A stretch of DNA of 64,000 nucleotides from Streptomyces sp. NA02950 (GCF_013364155.1 NZ_CP054916.1:1302001-1366000); one strand, 5' to 3'. Counted from the first letter of the stretch, positions 16,701 to 30,589 are shown. The notes: generated by a model not told the origin, from the letters alone. Made by a program: numbers and translations.

Positions 16701-19700
16701 CCCTCGCGGCGGTGTGGGCGGGGATCCTGCGGGTGCAGCGGGTCGGCGTCGAGGACAACTTCTTCTCCCTCGGTGGCGATTCGATCCTCAGCATCCAGGT
16801 CGTCTCCCAGGCGCGGCAGGCCGGGCTCCCGCTCACCTCGCGCGATGTCTACCGCCATCAGACGATCGCCGCGCTCGCGCTGCATCTGGACACCTCCGCC
16901 CCGGCCGAGCGGCCCGCCGCCACCGAGGACCAGGAGGCCATCGGGGAGCTTCCGCTGACGCCCATTCAGCGGTGGCTGTTCGAGCACGACCCGGAGCGGG
17001 CCGCGCACTTCAACCAGACCGTGTCCGTGGTGCTGGCCGAGGACGTGGACCAGGAGGCGCTGCGCGGCGCCCTGGCGGCGCTCCTGGCCCACCACGACGC
17101 GCTGCGCTCCCGCTTCCCGCTGTGCGACGGCGGCCCGGACCGCGGCCACTGGATCGACGGCGGCGGGGCCGGGGAGACACCGCTTCGCGCCGCCGCGGAC
17201 GGCGCCCGCCACCTCGGCGGCTTCGATCTCGCGGAAGGACCGCCGCTGCGCGCGGTGTTCGAGGAGGGCGCCGGCGGACGGCCGCCGGTGCTCCATCTCA
17301 CCGCGCACCACGCCGTGGTGGACGGGGTCTCCTGGCGCATCCTGCTGGAGGACCTGGACACCGCCTACCGCGACCTGGCCGCTGGCGGCACGGTCCGGCT
17401 GCCCGCGAAGTCGTCCTCGCTGCGCCACTGGGCACTGCGGCTGACCCGGCACGCGGAGGCCGGAGGGTTCGACGACGAGACCGCGTACTGGGCCGGGGTG
17501 GCGAAGGACTGCGATCCGGCCCTGCCGACGGACCGTCAGGGCGAGAACACCTACGCCTCGGCCCGCTCGGTCGCCGTCCGGCTCGGCGAGGACGAGACCA
17601 CCGCCCTGCTCCAGACCCTGCCCGAGGTGTACCGGACGCAGGTCAACGATGTGCTGCTGAGCGCGCTGGCCCGGGTGCTGACCGGGTGGACCGGGCGGAC
17701 CCGGGTCCCGGTGGACCTGGAGGGCCACGGCCGCGAGGAGCTCTTCGAGGACGTGGATCTCTCCCGTACGGTCGGGTGGTTCACCACCCGCTTCCCGGTG
17801 GCGCTGGAACTGCCCGACGGCGACTGGAGCGCCGTCCTCAAGTCGGTCAAGGAGCAGCTGCGGGCGGTGCCCCGGCGCGGTCTGGGCTACGGGGTGCGGC
17901 GCCATCTGCTCCGCCCCGAGGGGTTCCCGGACGGACCCACGGCGGGCATCAGCTTCAACTACCTGGGCCGGTTCGAGCTGCCGGGCGGTGCTGAGGGGCA
18001 GCGCGAGGGGCTGTTCCGGGCCACCCACCGCGAACTGTCCCTGGACGCCGACCCCGAGAGTCCCCGGCCGCATCCGCTGGAGGTGGTCGGCCGGGTCGAG
18101 GGGCGGACCCTGGAGTTCACCTGGTTCTACTCGGCCCATCTGCACCACGAGGAGACCGTGGCCCGGCTGGCGGAGGAGTTCCGCGGGGCGCTGGTGGAGA
18201 TCGCCCGGCACGGCGGCGAGCCCGGCGCCGGGGGCCGCACCCCGTCCGACTTCCCGCTCGCCACGCTCGACCAGGCCACCGTGGACCGGCTGGTGGGTGA
18301 CGGCGGTGCGGTGGAGGACGTCTACCCGCTCACGCCCACCCAGGCGGGCATGCTGTTCCACCGGCTGTCCCAGGACGACCGGCGCGTCTACTTCCAGCAG
18401 TTGGCTTTCGTACTCGACGGTGTGCCGGCCCCGGAGGCGCTGGCGGCCGCCTGGCAGCAGGTGACCGACCGGACACCGACGTTGCGCAGCCGCGCGGTGT
18501 GGGACGGGGTGGCCGAACCGCTCCAGGTGGTGGAGCGCGGGGTTCGGATGCCCGTCAGCCATCTCGACTGGCGGGGACTGACCGAGGACGAACGCCGGGA
18601 GGCTCTGCGGGAGTTCCTCGCCGAGGACCGGAAACGCGGTCTGGACCCGGGCACCGCGCCGCTGACGCGGCTGGTGCTCGCCCGGCTGTCGGCCACCGAG
18701 GTCCAGGTGGTGTGGACCTTCGACCATCTGATCCTGGACGGCTGGAGCCTGTTCCAGGTGCTGTCGGACGTCTTCCACTGCCATGCGCGGGCGCGGGAGG
18801 GCGCCACGGGCACGGCCATGGCCGACGGGCTGCCCAGCCGCCGTCCGTTCCGCGACTACGTGGCCTGGCTGCGGGAGCGCGACGGAGCGCGGGCCGAGAA
18901 GCACTGGCGGGCCCGGCTCGCCGGTCTGTCGGAGCCCACCGCGCTGCCCTTCGACCGGGAACCCACCGAGACCCATCACGCGGAGTCCACCGAGGCGGTG
19001 CGGGTGACCCTGCCCGCCGGCACCTCCCGGCGGCTGACGGAGCTGGGCCGGGACGAGGGGCTGACGCTGAACACCCTCCTCCAGGGGGCGTGGGCGCTGC
19101 TGCTGTCCCGGCAGACCGGCCGCGCGGACGTGGTCTTCGGCACGACGGTTTCCGGGCGTCCGGCCGAACTCCCGGGCGCGCCGGACATGAACGGGCTCTT
19201 CATCGCCACCCTGCCGACCCGGGTACGGGTGCCGTCGGGCGCCACCCTGCTCGGCTGGCTGCGGGAGGTGCAGTCGGCGCAGACCGAGGACCGGCGGTTC
19301 GACTTCGTACCGCTGCCCCGGCTGCGGTCGTGGACCGGGCTCGCCGAGCGGGTCAGCCTCTTCGACAGCATCGTGGTGTTCGAGAACTACCCCGTGGGCG
19401 GTGACCTCGCCGCGGCGCACGGGCTGGCGCTGCGGGAGCTCGACGGTGTCGAGACCACCAACTACCCGCTGAGCCTGGTGGTCTACCCGGGTGAGGAGCT
19501 GACACTGCGGCTCGGCTACGACCCGGCGCTGTTCGACCGGGCCACCGTGGAGCGGACGGCGGAGTATCTGTCGGTGCTGCTCGCGAACATGGCGGAGAGC
19601 CCGGACCGGGCGCCCGCCCGGCTGTCGATGCTCACCCCCGACCGCCGCCGACAGGTGCTCCAGGAGTGGAACGACACCGCGGTCCCGGTGGCCGAGGGCA

Positions 19701-22700
19701 CCCTGCCCGAGCTGTTCGCCGCGTCGGTCCGGCGGACCCCGGACGCACCGGCGCTGGACGGCGCGGGCGGCCCGGTGACGTACCGGGAGCTGGACATCCG
19801 CGCCAACCGGCTGGCCCACCGGCTCATCGGGCTCGGCGTACGGCCCGAGCACCCGGTGGCGGTGCTGATGGACCGTTCGGTGGAGCTGCTCGTGGCGCAG
19901 CTGGCCGTCGTCAAGGCGGGCGGGGTGTACGTCCCGCTGGATATCCGGGCCCCCGAGGACCGGTTGCGCACGGTGCTGGCCGAGACGGCGGCGGACGTCC
20001 TGCTGACCGACCGCGCCTGGGCGCGCACCGCGGCGGACGTCCCGCACGAGGGACGGACCGTGGTGGTCGCGCCCGGCGACGACGGGGACGGTCCCTGCGA
20101 TCCGCCGCGCGTGGCGGTCTTCCCCGACTCCGCGGCGTATCTGATGTTCACCTCCGGCTCCACCGGGCGGCCCAAGGGGGTCGCGGTGCGCCACCGCGAT
20201 GTGGCGGCCCTCGCCGCCGATCGCGCCTTCGCCGGGCACGACCGGGTGCTGGTGCACTCCCCGCAGGCGTTCGACGCCTCCACCTACGAGGTATGGGTGC
20301 CGCTGCTGCGCGGCGGCACCGCCGTTCTCGCCCCCGAGGGGGACGTGGACGCGGACACCGTGCGCCGGGCGATCGACACCCACAAGGTGAGCTGTCTGTG
20401 GCTGACCGCCGGACTGTTCCGGCTGCTCGCGCAGGACGCGCCGGAATGCCTGCGCGGCGCCCGGGAGGTGTGGACCGGCGGTGACGTGGTGCCCGCCGCG
20501 GCGGTGCGCCGGGTGCTGGACGCCTGCCCGGGACTGACGGTCGTCGACGGCTACGGGCCCACCGAGACCACCACCTTCGCCACCCGGCGGGCCTTCCGGG
20601 CCGGGGAGGAGCTGCCGCGCGCACTGCCCATCGGCCGACCGCTGGGCAATATGCGGGTCCATGTCCTGGACCCCGCCCTCCAGCCCCAACCGCCGGGCAT
20701 CCCGGGTGAGTTGTACATCGCGGGCGCGGGACTCGCACGCGGCTACCGGAACCGTCCGGGTGCCACGGCCGAGCGGTATGTGGCCGATCCGTTCGGCCCG
20801 CCCGGGTCCCGGATGTACCGCACCGGGGACATCGTGGCGTGGACCGACGACGGTGAACTGGCCTTCGTGGGGCGGGCGGACGATCAGCTGAAGGTCCGGG
20901 GCTTCCGGATCGAGCCGGGGGAGATCGAGGCCGCGCTCGTCCGCCACGAGGCCGTGGCGGAGGCGGTGGTGACACTCGCCCGGGACGGGGAGCGCAAGCT
21001 GCTGGCCGGCTACGCGGTCCCGGTACGTGGCGGTGCCCTGCCCGGGGCCGAGGAGCTGCGGTCCTTCCTCGGCGCCACACTGCCGGACTACATGGTGCCC
21101 GCGGTGTTCACGGCCCTGGACGAGCTGCCGCTCACCGGCAACGGCAAGGTGGACCGGCGGCGGCTGCCCGCACCGGACTGGACGGCGGCGGCCGGCGCCG
21201 GACACGTGGCGCCCCGCACCGACGCCGAACGGGCACTCGCGGAGATCTGGGGCGCCCTGCTGGGCCGGGACCGGATCGGGGTCGAGGACAACTTCTTCAT
21301 GCTGGGCGGGGATTCGATCCTCAGCATCCAGGTGGCCTCCCGCGCCCGGCAGGCCGGGCTGTCGCTGACGCCCCGGGAGCTGTTCCGGCATCCCACGATC
21401 GCGGCGCTGGCCACCGTGGCGCGCGCCGGCGCACGGCCCGCGGCCGACACCGGGCCGGTCTCCGGGGAGCTGCCGCTCACCCCGATCCAGCACTGGTTCT
21501 TCACCAGCCAGACCGCCCGGCCCGGCCACTTCAACCAGTCCGTGGTGGCCGAACTCGGCGCGTACCCCGACCTCCCCGCGCTGCGCGCCGCGCTGGCGGC
21601 GCTGCTGGTCCACCATGACGCGCTGCGGATGCGCTTCGAACGGCGGTCGGACGGCAGCGTACGGCAGTACTGCCCGCCACCGGACCCGGAGGACCCGGTG
21701 CCGCTGCGGGAGGTGACGCTGCCGGACCCGGACACGGCGGAGCGGCGGGCCGCGGAGGACGCGGCCATGGCCGAGGCGAACGCCGGATTCGAGCTGGAGC
21801 GGGGGCCGCTGCTGGCCGCGCGGCTGCTGCGCGGCACACCCGGCGAGCCACCGGCGCTTTTACTGACGGGGCATCATCTGGTCGTGGACGGGGTGTCCTG
21901 GCGGGTGCTGCTGGAGGACCTGGACACCGCCTACCGCCAGGCGCTCCACGGGGAGCCGATCGTCCTCGGCGCGCGGACCACCTCACTGCGGGACTGGTCC
22001 CGGCGGCTGGCCGAGCACACCGCCGCGGGCGGCTTCGACGCCGAACTGCCCCACTGGACGGCGGTGGCCTCGGAGTGCGCCACCGGCCTGCCCGTGGACG
22101 GCACCGGGGAGAACACGGTGGCGGCCATGGGGTCGGTCACCGTACGGCTGGACCGCGAGCTGACCACCGCACTGCTCCAGGAGGTGCCCGGGGTCTACCG
22201 CACCCGGGTCGATGACGTCCTGCTCGCGGCGCTGGGCCGGGTGCTGGCCGACTGGACCGGACGCCGTCGGATCGCCGTCGACCTGGAGGGCCACGGCCGG
22301 GAGGAGCATCTGCTCGACGGAGTGGATCTGTCCCGTACCGTCGGCTGGTTCACCACGATGTTCCCGGTGGCCCTGGACCTCCCGGCGGGCGGCTGGGGCG
22401 AGACGCTGAAGTCCGTCAAGGAGCAGCTGAGGGCGGTGCCCGCGCGGGGCATCGGCTACGGGGCACTGCGCCATCTCACGCCGGTGCACACCACCCTGCG
22501 GGACGCCCCGGAGCCCCGGATCAGCTTCAACTACCTCGGACAGTTCGACTGGTCGGAGCCGGGTGAGGACACCGCGTCCCTGGTGCGCACCGTGCGGGGC
22601 GGGCTGGGCGGTGACGCCGCGGCGGAGTCCTCGCGGGCCCATCTGCTCGACGTGGTGGGCCGGGTGGAGCACCGCCGCCTGGAACTCACCTGGTACTACG

Positions 22701-25700
22701 GCACGGCGACGCACTCCGGGGAGACGGTGGCCCGGCTGGCCCGGGAGATGGTGCGCGCCCTGGAGGAGATCGTCGGCCACTGCGCCGGGCCCGACGCCGG
22801 TGGCCGCACCCCGTCGGACTTCCCGCTGGCCCGGCTGGACCAGGCGGCGGTGGACCGGATCGCCGGCGACGGCCGCGAGGTGGCGGATGTCTATCCGCTG
22901 ACCCCGATGCAGGCGGGCATGCTGTTCCACCACCTCGTGGACCCGGCCTCGGACGCCTATGTCAACCAGGTGCAGCTGACGATGACCGGGGTGAGCGACC
23001 CCGGGGCACTGGCCACCGCGTGGCAACGGACCGCGGACGCCAACCCCATCCTGCGCACCCATCTGGTGTGGGCGGACACGCCCGAACCCCTCCAGGTCGT
23101 CCGGCGGCGGGCCGCGGTGCGCATCGTCCACCACGACTGGACCGCGCGGCCGGAGCGGTGGCGGGACGCCGAACTGGACCGGCTGCTCGCCGAGGACCGG
23201 GCCGAGGGGATCGACCTGGGCACCGCCCCGCTGATGCGGCTGGCCCTGATCCGGCTGTCGACGGACGAGGTCCGGCTGATCTGGACGTTCCACCATGTCC
23301 TGCTGGACGGGTGGAGCGCGGCACAGGTCTTCGACGAGATCTGCGAGCGGTACACGGCACTGACCACCGGGCGCGCCGCGGCGGTTCCGGCCCGCCGTCC
23401 CTTCCGCGCCTACCTGGGCTGGCTGGCCGAGCAGGACACCGCGGAGGCCGAGCGGTTCTGGCGCGGAACGCTGGCGGGCTTCACCTCGCCGACCGAACTG
23501 CCCCGCGACCGGCCCCCGGTGGAGGCGCACCGTACGGCCTCCTCGGGCACCCACCGGGTCACCCTCGGGGCCGAGGAGTCGGCCCGGCTGCGGACCGCCG
23601 CCCAGCACAACGGGCTGACGATGAACACCGTGGTGCAGGGGGCGTGGGCGCTGCTGCTGGCGCGCTACAGCGGCACGGACGACGTGGTGTTCGGCACCAC
23701 GGTCTCCGGGCGTCCGGCGGCGCTGACGGGTGTGGAGTCGATGGTCGGCGTGTTCATCAACACGGTGCCCACCCGGGTGCGGGTGGACGGCCGTACTCCG
23801 CTGCCGGTCTGGCTGCGTGAGCTCCAGACGGCCCAGTCGGAATGCCGGCGCTTCGACTTCGTGTCCCTGGCGCAGCTGCGGAGCTGGAGCGATGTGCCCG
23901 GGGGGATGAATCTCTTCGACAGCATCGTGGTGTTCGAGAACTATCCCTTCGACAGCGAGGCCATCGCGGAGCACGGTCTGGGCATCCGGCAGGAACGGGA
24001 CCTCGAACCGACGAACTACGCGCTCAGTGTGGTGGTGGCGCCCGAGGAGCGGCTGTCGATCTCGCTGGACTACGACCCGGCCACGTTCGACGCGCCGACG
24101 GTCGAGCGGCTGGGCGCGGGCTTGCGCGGACTGCTGGAGGAGATGGCGGTCGACCCGGCGCGCCGGGTGGCGGAGCTGCCGCCGGCGGATGTGGCGGAGA
24201 CCCGGCGGATCCTCACTCAGTTCAGCGGCCCCGTCGCCCCGGCGCCGCACGCGGTGCTGCCGGAGCTGTTCCAGGCGCGGGCGGCCCGGACCCCGGACGC
24301 GGTGGCCGTACGGGGCGGGCACGGCTCCCGCACCTCGCTCAGCTATCGGGAGCTGAACGAGCGCGCCAACCGGCTGGCCCGGCTGCTGATCGCCGCGGGC
24401 GCGGGCCCCGAGCGCTTTGTGGCGCTCGCGCTGCCGCGCACCCCGGATCTGGTGGTGGCGCTGCTGGCGGTGCTGAAGTCCGGGGCCGGATATCTGCCGG
24501 TGGACCCGGCGTATCCGGCGGAGCGCATCGCCTTCATGCTCGAGGACATCGCCCCGGACATCGTGCTGACCACCGAGGAGTCGGCGGCGCGGATCCCGGC
24601 GGGCAAGGCCGCTCACCTCCTTCTGGATGGCGCGGAGTTCACCGAGCGGATGGCCGGTGAGGACGCCCGCAACCTCACCGACACCGAACGGCGGCACCCG
24701 CTGGACCCCGGCCATCCGGCCTATGTCATCCACACCTCGGGGTCGACCGGCACGCCCAAGGGCGTGGTGGTCACCCACGCGAGTGTGGCGGCGCTGGCGG
24801 AGTGGGCGGCGGCGGAGTTCGGCGCGCCGGGGCTGTCCCATGTGGTGGCCTCCACCTCGCTCAACTTCGATGTGTCGGTCTTCGAGATGCTGTGCCCGCT
24901 GCTGGCCGGTGGCTCCATCGAGATCGTCCGCGACCTGCTCACCCTGGCCGAGCGGACCGGGCCGTGGTCGGCCAGTCTGCTCAGCGCGGTGCCGTCCGCG
25001 CTGGGGCAGGTGGTCGGCAAGGGCGCGGTGTCGGTCACCGCCGACACCGTGGTGCTGGCGGGCGAGGGGCTCGCCGCCCGCACCGTCCAGGAGGTGCGCG
25101 CGGCCATCCCGGGCTGCCGGGTGGCGAACATCTACGGCCCCACCGAGGCCACCGTCTACGCCACCGCATGGACCTGCGACCCGGCGGACCCCGGCCGGAC
25201 CCCGCCCATCGGGTCCCCGGTCGCCGCCACCCGGGCGTACGTCCTGGACGCACAACTGCGGCCGGTGCCGGTGGGGGTGCCCGGGGAGCTGTATCTCGCC
25301 GGGGCCGGGCTGGCCCGGGGCTACGCCGGGCGGCCGGGGCTGACCGCGGACCGGTTCACCGCCGACCCCTTCGGCCCCGCGGGCGGCCGGATGTACCGCA
25401 CCGGGGACCTGGTGCGCTGGGACGCCGACGGGCAGCTGGAGTACCTGGGCAGAACCGACGACCAGGTCAAGGTGCGGGGCTTCCGGATCGAGCTGGGCGA
25501 GGTCGAGGCCGCGCTGGCGCGCCACCCGGAGGTGGCCGGGGCCGCCGCGGCCGTGGTGGACACCGCGGGCCACAAGCGGCTGGCCGGGTATGTGGTCCCG
25601 GCCCCGGGCGCCTCGGTGGATCCGGGCGCGATGCGGGAGTTCCTCGCCCGCAGCCTGCCCGACCACATGGTTCCGGCGGCCGTGGTCCCCCTGGAGCGGC

Positions 25701-28700
25701 TGCCGCTCGGGCCGAGCGGCAAGCTGGACCGGCGGGCGCTGCCGGCGCCGGACTGGGCCGCCCCGGCGGCGGGACGCCTCGCACCGCGTACCGAGACCGA
25801 GAAGGTGCTCGCCGGGATCTGGGCCGAGGTCCTGGGCGTGGCGCGGGTCGGCGTGGAGGACAACTACTTCACGCTCGGCGGCGATTCCATCCTGAGCATC
25901 CAGATCGTGTCCTCGGCGCGCCGCGCCGGTATCGAGCTGACACCACGTCATCTCTTTGTCCACCAGACCGTGGCGGCCCTGGCCGCCGCCGCTGAGGGCG
26001 CGGTGTCCCCGGCGGCCACCGCCGAACAGGGGCCGGTCCTGGGCGAGGTGCCGCTCACCCCGATCCAGCACTGGCTGTTCGAGAGCCTGGCCGAGAGCCC
26101 CTGGCACTTCACCCAGTCGCTCTCCGCGGAGCTGACCTGGTCGGTGGACACCACCGCGCTGGGCGCGGCGCTGGCGGCCCTGCTGGACCACCACGACGCC
26201 CTGCGGATGCGGTTCGAGCGCACCGGGGACGGCCGGTGGCGCCAGCACAACGCACCGCCCGGTGAGGAGCCGGTGCTCGAGGTGGTCGACCTGTCCGGCC
26301 TCGAGCCCGCGGGTCAGGAGACGGCGCTGCGGGAGACCGCGGCGCGGCTCGAGGCCGGGTTCGACCTGGCCCGGGGGCCGTTGCTGCGGGCGGCCCTGTT
26401 CACCCGGGGCGACGGGGAGCGTCCCGTCCTCCTGCTCACCGCCCACCACCTGGTGGTGGACGCCGTCTCGTGGCGCGTTCTGCTGGAGGACCTGGACACC
26501 GCGTACCGCGCCCTGGCCGAGGGCCGTACGGCCGAACTCGGGCCGAAGACCACCTCGTTCCGCGAGTGGGCGCTGCGGTTGCGCGACCACACCGCGGCCG
26601 GTGGCTTCGCCGCCGAAGAAGACCACTGGGCGGCCGTGGACGGCTGCGCCGACCTGCCCACGGACAGCGAGGGGCCCAATACCGTGGCCTTCGAGGAGTC
26701 CGTGGCCGTCCGGCTGGACGCGGACACCACCCGCGCCCTGCTCCAGGACGTACCGGATGTCTACCGGACCCGGATCAACGACGTCCTGCTGTGTGCGCTG
26801 GGTCGGGTGCTCGGCCGCTGGACCGGACGGGACCGGGTGCTGGTGGACCTGGAGGCGCACGGCCGCGAGGAGATCTTCGACGGCGTCGATCTCTCCCGTA
26901 CCGTCGGCTGGTTCACCAGCATGTTCCCCGTCGCGCTGGAGGGCTCGTCGGCGAGCGGGCTCGCGGACACGCTGAAGGCCGTCAAGGAGCGGCTGCGGGC
27001 GGTGCCGCGCAACGGGCTGGGCTTCGGCGCGCTGCGCCGTCTGCTGCCCGGCACCGCACCCAACCTCCCGGCCGCGCCGCCGCGGATCAGCTTCAACTAC
27101 CTGGGGCAGCTGGACTGGAAGCTCCCGGGGGCGGGCCCGGACGGCGGGCTGCTGCACACGCTGCGCGGCGGGCTGGACGGCGGGATGAGCGCGGACGCGC
27201 CCCGGCCCCATCTGATCGATGTGGTCGGCCGGGTGACGGCCGGCGAACTGGAGCTGTCCTGGTCGTACGCGCGCAGTCTGCACCAGCGCGCCACGGTGCT
27301 GCGGCTCGCCGAGGAGATGGCCGGGGAGCTGCGGGCGATCGTCGCCCTGTGCGCCGCTCCGGGCGCGGGCGGCCGGACACCGTCGGACTTCCCGCTGGCC
27401 GCCCTGGACCAGGAGACCGTGGACCGGCTGGCGGGCGACGGGCGGAACGTGGCGGACATCTATCCGCTGACCCCGACCCAGTCCGGGCTGGTCTTCCACG
27501 GACTGGCCGAGCAGGGCCAGGGGTTGTACGTGGAGCAGGCGACCTTCGTCCTGGACGGGGTCCGGGACTCCGCCGTACTCGCCGCCGCGTGGCAGCACGT
27601 CGTCGACCGCACCCCGGTGCTGCGCAGCGAGGTGGTGGTGCGCGGGGTGCCCGAACCCCTCCAGATCGTGCGGCCCGCCGCGGCCGTGCCGGTCGAGGAA
27701 CACGACTGGAGCGGGTTGGACGGAGAGGGGCGCGCCGCCGCTCTTGAGCGGCTGCTCGAGGAGGACCGGGCCCGGGGGCTCGACCTCACCGCGGCGCCGC
27801 TGCTGCGGGTCGCCCTGGCCCGGCTGTCGCCCACCGAGGTGCGGGTGCTGTGGACGTTCCACCATGTGCTGCTCGACGGGTGGAGCGTCTTCCAGGTGCT
27901 GTCGGACGTGTTCGCGGCGCATGCCGCGCTGGCCGAGGGGACGACACCCCGGCTGCCCTCCCGCAGGCCGTTCGCGGACTACGCGGCCTGGCTCGGCCGC
28001 CAGGACCGTGCCCGGGCCGAAGAGCACTGGCGGACGGCGATGGCGGGGTTCGCGGCGGCCACTCCCCTGCCCTACGACCGAAAGGCCACGCCGCACACCC
28101 CGACCCGCTCCTCGCGCTGGCTCTCGCAGCGGCTCGGTGAGCGGGAGACCACGGCCCTCCAGGACTTCGCGCGGCGCCACCGGCTCACCCTCAACACTGT
28201 GGTCCAGGGCGCTTGGGCGCTGCTCGTGTCGCGCTGGAGCGGTGAGACGGACGTGTGCTTCGGGGCCACGGTCTCCGGGCGGCCGACCGAACTGCCCGGC
28301 GCCGACAGCATCACCGGCATCTTCATCAACACTCTGCCGGTGCGCACCGAGGTGGACGGCGGCGCCGCCACCGCGGCCTGGCTGCGGACGCTCCAGACCC
28401 GGCAGGCGGAGGCGCGCGGGTTCGGCCATGTGCCGCTCTCCCGGATCCAGGGCTGGAGCGGAGTGCCGGGCGGGTCCCCTCTCTTCGAGAGCCTGGTGGT
28501 GTTCGAGAACTACCCGATCAACAGCTCGGCGGCGGCGGAACACGGCCTGGCGATCCACGATCTCCACGCCCTGGAGAGCACCAACTACGCGCTGACCGTG
28601 GTGGTCTCCCCCGGCACCGAGCTGGCGGTGGAACTCGGCTGGGATCCGCGGCTGTTCGACGAGATCACCGCGGAGCGGCTGGCCGCCCAGCTGACCCAGG

Positions 28701-30574
28701 TGCTCGGCGCCCTCGCCGCGGCCCCCGACGACCTGCCGCTGGACCGGATCGACATCCTGCCCGCGGAGATGCGCCGGCGGATCCTGACCGAGTGGAACGA
28801 CACCGCGCGCGAGGCGCCGGCGGCCACCCTGGCCGAGCTGTTCGAGGCGGCGGCGGACCGGTGGCCCGACGCGCCCGCGGTGGTCTCGCCGGACGTCGAG
28901 CTGTCCTACGCCGAGCTGGAGCGCCGGGCCAACCGCCTCGCCCACCACCTCATCGGCCAAGGGGTCGGCCCGGGCCGGATCGTGGCCCTGGTCCTGCCCC
29001 GCTCGGTGGAGATCGTGGTGGCCCAGCTCGCGGTGGCCAAGGCCGGGGGCGCCTATCTGCCCGTCGACCCCGGCTACCCGCCCGGGCGGATTGCCCTGAT
29101 GCTCGAGGACGCCGCACCGCTGGTCACCCTGGAGGGTCCGGACGCGGTGGACGTGCCCGACGGACCGGACCACCGCCCCGGCGACACGGACCGGCACCGG
29201 CCCGTCGGCCCGGACGACGCGGCGTACGTCATCTACACCTCGGGCTCCACCGGAACCCCCAAGGGTGTGGTGGTCACCCACCGCGGGCTCGGGAGCCTCG
29301 CCGCCGCCGAGGCCGAGCACTACCGGGTGGAACCGGGCGACCGGGTGCTCCAGTTCGCCTCGCCCAGCTTCGACGCCTCCGTACTGGAGCTGTGCATGTC
29401 GCTGCCCGCCGGGGCCGCGCTGGTGGTGCCCGAGCCCGGTCCGCTGCTGGGCGGGCAGCTGGCCCGGGTGCTGCGGGAGCGGCACGTCACCCACACCCTC
29501 ATTCCGCCCGCGGCCCTGGCCACCCTGGCTCCGGGCACCGAGGAGGAGCTGCCGGGGCTGCGCACGCTGATCGTCGGAGGGGACGTCTGCGGTACGGAAC
29601 TGACGGCCCGGTGGGCACCCCGCCACCGCATGATCAACTCCTATGGGCCCACCGAGGCTACCGTGGTCGCCACCTGGTCCGATCCGCTCACCGCCGACGG
29701 CACCCCGCCGCCGATCGGACGGCCGGTGCCGAACACCCGCGTCCAGCTGCTCGACCGGCGGCTGCGCCCGGTGCCCCCGGGGGTGCCCGGAGAGCTGTGG
29801 ATCTCCGGTCCGTCGCTGGCCCGCGGCTATCTGGGCCGTCCGGGGCTGACCGCGGAACGCTTCGTGGCCGACCCATACGGCCCGCCGGGGAGCCGGATGT
29901 ACCGCACCGGCGATCTGGCCCGTTACGACGCCCGGGGCCGGATCCACCACCTGGGGCGCACCGACCACCAGATCAAACTGCACGGCTACCGCATCGAGGC
30001 CGGTGAGGTGGAGACCGCGCTCTGCGGCCATCCGGAGGTGGCGGAGGCGGTGGTGACGGTCCGGGAGGACGAGCCCGGGGTGCGCCGTCTGGTGGCCCAT
30101 GTGGTCCCCGCGGCCGGTGCCACCGCCCCGGACGGTGCCGAACTGCGCGCCCTGCTGGGCCGGACACTGCCCGATCACATGGTTCCGTCGGCCTTCGCCG
30201 TACTGGACCGGCTACCGCTCACGGAGAACGGCAAGACCGACCGCGCGGCCCTGCCCGCGCCCGCCCCCGCCACCGCACCGGCCGCCCGCCACGTCCCGCC
30301 GCGCACCCCCACCGAGGAGGTCCTCGCGGAGCTCTGGTCGGAGGTGCTGGGGGTGGCACGGGTCGGCACGGAGGACGAGTTCTTCGCACTGGGCGGTGAC
30401 TCGGTCCGCAGTCTGCTGATCGCCTCCCGGGCGAAGGAGGCGTTCGGTGTCGAGCTGACCCCGCGGGACATCCTGACCGCGCGCACCGTCTCGGGCCTCG
30501 CCGACCTGGTCGAGGAGTACATCCTGCGCGAACTCGAAGACGCCGCCGCGAGCGGCGACCACCACGAACGGTAG
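11813..30574 (+). CDS. Nonribosomal peptide synthetase, modules 1-5
   Basis: This 6,253-residue synthetase has the order A-T, C-A-T-E, C-A-T-E, C-A-T-E, C-A-T. It starts the chain: there is no starter condensation domain, so the product is not N-acylated by it. A low-complexity Ala/Thr/Ser/Asp leader of about 60 residues precedes the first A domain. Every carrier domain has the G-G-D-S attachment serine, every A domain has the [11 protein letters not shown] or close phosphate loop, and the three E domains have H-H-x-x-x-D. C2 is of L-C-L type; C3, C4 and C5 are of D-C-L type, matching E2, E3 and E4. The C-terminal helix after T5 (rich in E, L and D) is a likely docking segment for the next synthetase. 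ATG 11813 is followed by a second in-frame ATG; the open frame upstream to 11543 overlaps the cyclase gene and is rejected. Confidence 0.95.
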   Translation: MMDRHEMSSGQATAGSATTRSAPAHSATADPATTDSGTIDSATADPASAPQDAPGLPPAEWNATGHDVSRAPLDALFAVWAARTPDAPALVAQDRTWSFGEVEEWANRLAHQLIGRGVGPERVVALVLPRSAELVVAELAVAKAGGAFLPVDPAHPEGRRAMMLADARATVVLEDPAAIRSVTGPAHAPGDADRLAPLLPDHPAYVIYTSGSTGVPKGVMVPHSGLGNFSAATAEHYAVRPGDRVLQFSSPSFDASVLELCSSLMAGAALVVPPEGPLLGTELSAVLRDHAVTHALIPPAALATVPAEEVRRGLPDLRTLIVGAEACPAGLVDLWAPDRRLVNSYGPTEATVVATWTGALRAGSGTPPIGRPLPNTRVHVLDGTMRPVPVGTTGELYISGLGVARGYLDRPGLTAERFVAAPSGPPGTRMYRTGDLARWTADGELEFLGRTDHQVKVRGFRIELGEVEAALARHPEVGAAAVTVREDEPGHRRLVAYVVPAGGGAPPGAAELRAAVSRLLPAHMVPSAYVPLDAFPLTPHRKIDRAALPAPRSAPDGDARHIAPRTPAETALARLWAEVLPVDTVGVEDDFLGLGGDSILGVRLLSRVRAELGAELTLRELLDARTVARLARALPTEPVAADPPIPRAPRDRPLPLSAAQRRLWFLDDLTSGGTEYNTGAGLRLSGPLDTEALCRALDGLAARHDALRTTFATVDGHGVQRVAGRGTVPLERADLSGLPAAGRATAVDRLLTEELSRPYDLERGPLTRALLIRLAADDHILLLAQHHIVTDGWSVGVLVRELAALYGAQVAGTDAGLPPLPLQYPDYAVWERSRPAPPRQETDLKYWRTRLAGMQTLELPTDRPRPPVRTTAGAVHRHELPADLVADLVRLGRERGTTLFTLLAAAVSVLFARYSGQRDISFGTVTNGRHRRELDSVAGFFVNTLVLRADVDGDTTVEQFLDTMRETVLDAFAHDELPFERVVEALVPQRDPSRNPLVQALVVQQGAMVPTREAGAVRITEHALPRPAARFDLVLEFLPRESGSLGLTVEYNSDLFDAGTMERMATHLHRLLGAMAAAPETPLIELQMLTDAEWRTMLDSWNGRGLPAPDTTLPELFEAQAARRPSAPAVAHGDVRLTYGEVNRRANRLARLLIARGIGPEDLVALALPRTADLVVVLLAVLKAGAGYLPVDPGYPAQRIAFMLDDAAPAVALTTGEAAASLPPGADILVLDDTAVRSDLAARPDGDITDAERTRPLAPAHPAYVIYTSGSTGRPKGVVVTHRSVAALAAWADAELGRGRLTDVVASTSLNFDVSVFEILCPLLTGGSVEVVRDLPALIDPRERPHTPGLISGVPSVFGRILGGDTAAWAEGATGTVALAGEALPAQTVRDVRDAMPSCRIANLYGPTEATVYATAWFCDGAAPEQAPPIGRPVADTRAYVLDPTLRLVPPGVTGELYLGGQGLARGYLNRPALTSRRFVADPFGAPGSRMYRTGDLVRWNGDGQLEYMGRADDQVKIRGFRIELGEVETALLRHPEVAGAAAVAKESGDVKRLIAYVVAAPGASPDPAGLRRFLRRGLPDYMVPATVLVLDRMPLNPNGKLDRGRLPDPDWSATAASGYVAPRTATERALAAVWAGILRVQRVGVEDNFFSLGGDSILSIQVVSQARQAGLPLTSRDVYRHQTIAALALHLDTSAPAERPAATEDQEAIGELPLTPIQRWLFEHDPERAAHFNQTVSVVLAEDVDQEALRGALAALLAHHDALRSRFPLCDGGPDRGHWIDGGGAGETPLRAAADGARHLGGFDLAEGPPLRAVFEEGAGGRPPVLHLTAHHAVVDGVSWRILLEDLDTAYRDLAAGGTVRLPAKSSSLRHWALRLTRHAEAGGFDDETAYWAGVAKDCDPALPTDRQGENTYASARSVAVRLGEDETTALLQTLPEVYRTQVNDVLLSALARVLTGWTGRTRVPVDLEGHGREELFEDVDLSRTVGWFTTRFPVALELPDGDWSAVLKSVKEQLRAVPRRGLGYGVRRHLLRPEGFPDGPTAGISFNYLGRFELPGGAEGQREGLFRATHRELSLDADPESPRPHPLEVVGRVEGRTLEFTWFYSAHLHHEETVARLAEEFRGALVEIARHGGEPGAGGRTPSDFPLATLDQATVDRLVGDGGAVEDVYPLTPTQAGMLFHRLSQDDRRVYFQQLAFVLDGVPAPEALAAAWQQVTDRTPTLRSRAVWDGVAEPLQVVERGVRMPVSHLDWRGLTEDERREALREFLAEDRKRGLDPGTAPLTRLVLARLSATEVQVVWTFDHLILDGWSLFQVLSDVFHCHARAREGATGTAMADGLPSRRPFRDYVAWLRERDGARAEKHWRARLAGLSEPTALPFDREPTETHHAESTEAVRVTLPAGTSRRLTELGRDEGLTLNTLLQGAWALLLSRQTGRADVVFGTTVSGRPAELPGAPDMNGLFIATLPTRVRVPSGATLLGWLREVQSAQTEDRRFDFVPLPRLRSWTGLAERVSLFDSIVVFENYPVGGDLAAAHGLALRELDGVETTNYPLSLVVYPGEELTLRLGYDPALFDRATVERTAEYLSVLLANMAESPDRAPARLSMLTPDRRRQVLQEWNDTAVPVAEGTLPELFAASVRRTPDAPALDGAGGPVTYRELDIRANRLAHRLIGLGVRPEHPVAVLMDRSVELLVAQLAVVKAGGVYVPLDIRAPEDRLRTVLAETAADVLLTDRAWARTAADVPHEGRTVVVAPGDDGDGPCDPPRVAVFPDSAAYLMFTSGSTGRPKGVAVRHRDVAALAADRAFAGHDRVLVHSPQAFDASTYEVWVPLLRGGTAVLAPEGDVDADTVRRAIDTHKVSCLWLTAGLFRLLAQDAPECLRGAREVWTGGDVVPAAAVRRVLDACPGLTVVDGYGPTETTTFATRRAFRAGEELPRALPIGRPLGNMRVHVLDPALQPQPPGIPGELYIAGAGLARGYRNRPGATAERYVADPFGPPGSRMYRTGDIVAWTDDGELAFVGRADDQLKVRGFRIEPGEIEAALVRHEAVAEAVVTLARDGERKLLAGYAVPVRGGALPGAEELRSFLGATLPDYMVPAVFTALDELPLTGNGKVDRRRLPAPDWTAAAGAGHVAPRTDAERALAEIWGALLGRDRIGVEDNFFMLGGDSILSIQVASRARQAGLSLTPRELFRHPTIAALATVARAGARPAADTGPVSGELPLTPIQHWFFTSQTARPGHFNQSVVAELGAYPDLPALRAALAALLVHHDALRMRFERRSDGSVRQYCPPPDPEDPVPLREVTLPDPDTAERRAAEDAAMAEANAGFELERGPLLAARLLRGTPGEPPALLLTGHHLVVDGVSWRVLLEDLDTAYRQALHGEPIVLGARTTSLRDWSRRLAEHTAAGGFDAELPHWTAVASECATGLPVDGTGENTVAAMGSVTVRLDRELTTALLQEVPGVYRTRVDDVLLAALGRVLADWTGRRRIAVDLEGHGREEHLLDGVDLSRTVGWFTTMFPVALDLPAGGWGETLKSVKEQLRAVPARGIGYGALRHLTPVHTTLRDAPEPRISFNYLGQFDWSEPGEDTASLVRTVRGGLGGDAAAESSRAHLLDVVGRVEHRRLELTWYYGTATHSGETVARLAREMVRALEEIVGHCAGPDAGGRTPSDFPLARLDQAAVDRIAGDGREVADVYPLTPMQAGMLFHHLVDPASDAYVNQVQLTMTGVSDPGALATAWQRTADANPILRTHLVWADTPEPLQVVRRRAAVRIVHHDWTARPERWRDAELDRLLAEDRAEGIDLGTAPLMRLALIRLSTDEVRLIWTFHHVLLDGWSAAQVFDEICERYTALTTGRAAAVPARRPFRAYLGWLAEQDTAEAERFWRGTLAGFTSPTELPRDRPPVEAHRTASSGTHRVTLGAEESARLRTAAQHNGLTMNTVVQGAWALLLARYSGTDDVVFGTTVSGRPAALTGVESMVGVFINTVPTRVRVDGRTPLPVWLRELQTAQSECRRFDFVSLAQLRSWSDVPGGMNLFDSIVVFENYPFDSEAIAEHGLGIRQERDLEPTNYALSVVVAPEERLSISLDYDPATFDAPTVERLGAGLRGLLEEMAVDPARRVAELPPADVAETRRILTQFSGPVAPAPHAVLPELFQARAARTPDAVAVRGGHGSRTSLSYRELNERANRLARLLIAAGAGPERFVALALPRTPDLVVALLAVLKSGAGYLPVDPAYPAERIAFMLEDIAPDIVLTTEESAARIPAGKAAHLLLDGAEFTERMAGEDARNLTDTERRHPLDPGHPAYVIHTSGSTGTPKGVVVTHASVAALAEWAAAEFGAPGLSHVVASTSLNFDVSVFEMLCPLLAGGSIEIVRDLLTLAERTGPWSASLLSAVPSALGQVVGKGAVSVTADTVVLAGEGLAARTVQEVRAAIPGCRVANIYGPTEATVYATAWTCDPADPGRTPPIGSPVAATRAYVLDAQLRPVPVGVPGELYLAGAGLARGYAGRPGLTADRFTADPFGPAGGRMYRTGDLVRWDADGQLEYLGRTDDQVKVRGFRIELGEVEAALARHPEVAGAAAAVVDTAGHKRLAGYVVPAPGASVDPGAMREFLARSLPDHMVPAAVVPLERLPLGPSGKLDRRALPAPDWAAPAAGRLAPRTETEKVLAGIWAEVLGVARVGVEDNYFTLGGDSILSIQIVSSARRAGIELTPRHLFVHQTVAALAAAAEGAVSPAATAEQGPVLGEVPLTPIQHWLFESLAESPWHFTQSLSAELTWSVDTTALGAALAALLDHHDALRMRFERTGDGRWRQHNAPPGEEPVLEVVDLSGLEPAGQETALRETAARLEAGFDLARGPLLRAALFTRGDGERPVLLLTAHHLVVDAVSWRVLLEDLDTAYRALAEGRTAELGPKTTSFREWALRLRDHTAAGGFAAEEDHWAAVDGCADLPTDSEGPNTVAFEESVAVRLDADTTRALLQDVPDVYRTRINDVLLCALGRVLGRWTGRDRVLVDLEAHGREEIFDGVDLSRTVGWFTSMFPVALEGSSASGLADTLKAVKERLRAVPRNGLGFGALRRLLPGTAPNLPAAPPRISFNYLGQLDWKLPGAGPDGGLLHTLRGGLDGGMSADAPRPHLIDVVGRVTAGELELSWSYARSLHQRATVLRLAEEMAGELRAIVALCAAPGAGGRTPSDFPLAALDQETVDRLAGDGRNVADIYPLTPTQSGLVFHGLAEQGQGLYVEQATFVLDGVRDSAVLAAAWQHVVDRTPVLRSEVVVRGVPEPLQIVRPAAAVPVEEHDWSGLDGEGRAAALERLLEEDRARGLDLTAAPLLRVALARLSPTEVRVLWTFHHVLLDGWSVFQVLSDVFAAHAALAEGTTPRLPSRRPFADYAAWLGRQDRARAEEHWRTAMAGFAAATPLPYDRKATPHTPTRSSRWLSQRLGERETTALQDFARRHRLTLNTVVQGAWALLVSRWSGETDVCFGATVSGRPTELPGADSITGIFINTLPVRTEVDGGAATAAWLRTLQTRQAEARGFGHVPLSRIQGWSGVPGGSPLFESLVVFENYPINSSAAAEHGLAIHDLHALESTNYALTVVVSPGTELAVELGWDPRLFDEITAERLAAQLTQVLGALAAAPDDLPLDRIDILPAEMRRRILTEWNDTAREAPAATLAELFEAAADRWPDAPAVVSPDVELSYAELERRANRLAHHLIGQGVGPGRIVALVLPRSVEIVVAQLAVAKAGGAYLPVDPGYPPGRIALMLEDAAPLVTLEGPDAVDVPDGPDHRPGDTDRHRPVGPDDAAYVIYTSGSTGTPKGVVVTHRGLGSLAAAEAEHYRVEPGDRVLQFASPSFDASVLELCMSLPAGAALVVPEPGPLLGGQLARVLRERHVTHTLIPPAALATLAPGTEEELPGLRTLIVGGDVCGTELTARWAPRHRMINSYGPTEATVVATWSDPLTADGTPPPIGRPVPNTRVQLLDRRLRPVPPGVPGELWISGPSLARGYLGRPGLTAERFVADPYGPPGSRMYRTGDLARYDARGRIHHLGRTDHQIKLHGYRIEAGEVETALCGHPEVAEAVVTVREDEPGVRRLVAHVVPAAGATAPDGAELRALLGRTLPDHMVPSAFAVLDRLPLTENGKTDRAALPAPAPATAPAARHVPPRTPTEEVLAELWSEVLGVARVGTEDEFFALGGDSVRSLLIASRAKEAFGVELTPRDILTARTVSGLADLVEEYILRELEDAAASGDHHER
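13738..18240 (+). other. NRPS module 2: C-A-T-E
   Basis: C2 (about 13738-15080) is L-C-L type with H-H-I-V-T-D-G. A2 (15150-16650) reads D-V-F-S-A-A-L-V-Y-K, which I cannot assign; it is close to module 4. T2 lies at 16690-16880. E2 (16940-18240) has H-H-A-V-V-D-G, so residue 2 should be D. Confidence 0.85.
18300..22800 (+). other. NRPS module 3: C-A-T-E (valine-like)
   Basis: C3 (18300-19660) is D-C-L type, but its active site reads D-H-L-I-L-D-G: the first His of H-H-x-x-x-D-G is Asp while the catalytic second His is kept. A3 (19700-21175) reads D-A-Y-W-W-G-G-T-F-K, a valine-type code. T3 lies at 21220-21410. E3 (21460-22800) has H-H-L-V-V-D-G, so residue 3 is predicted D-Val. Confidence 0.85.
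22870..27360 (+). other. NRPS module 4: C-A-T-E
   Basis: C4 (22870-24220) is D-C-L type. A4 (24250-25755) reads D-V-F-S-V-A-I-V-Y-K, unassigned and similar to module 2. Its core loop begins I-H-T-S-G instead of I-Y-T-S-G. T4 lies at 25800-25990. E4 (26040-27360) has H-H-L-V-V-D-A, with Ala in place of the usual Gly; the catalytic His is intact and C5 is D-C-L type, so residue 4 is probably D. Confidence 0.83.
27430..30574 (+). other. NRPS module 5: C-A-T
   Basis: C5 (27430-28790) is D-C-L type. A5 (28820-30260) has the same code as modules 1 and 10, D-A-L-L-I-G-S-V-V-K (first residue encoded at 29372). T5 (30310-30520) ends in a short acidic helix likely to dock to the next synthetase. With no E domain and an L-C-L domain following, residue 5 should be L. 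Confidence 0.85.
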
Positions 30575-30589
30575 AGGACACAACAGACG

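Noticed and set aside
11873..21616. A 3,247-codon open frame on the minus strand, and similar long frames at 21983-30178, 31355-45703 and 45836-50485.
   Set aside because: They lie exactly antisense to the NRPS genes and arise from high G/C at third positions. Their translations are Gly/Arg/His/Pro-rich with no domains.
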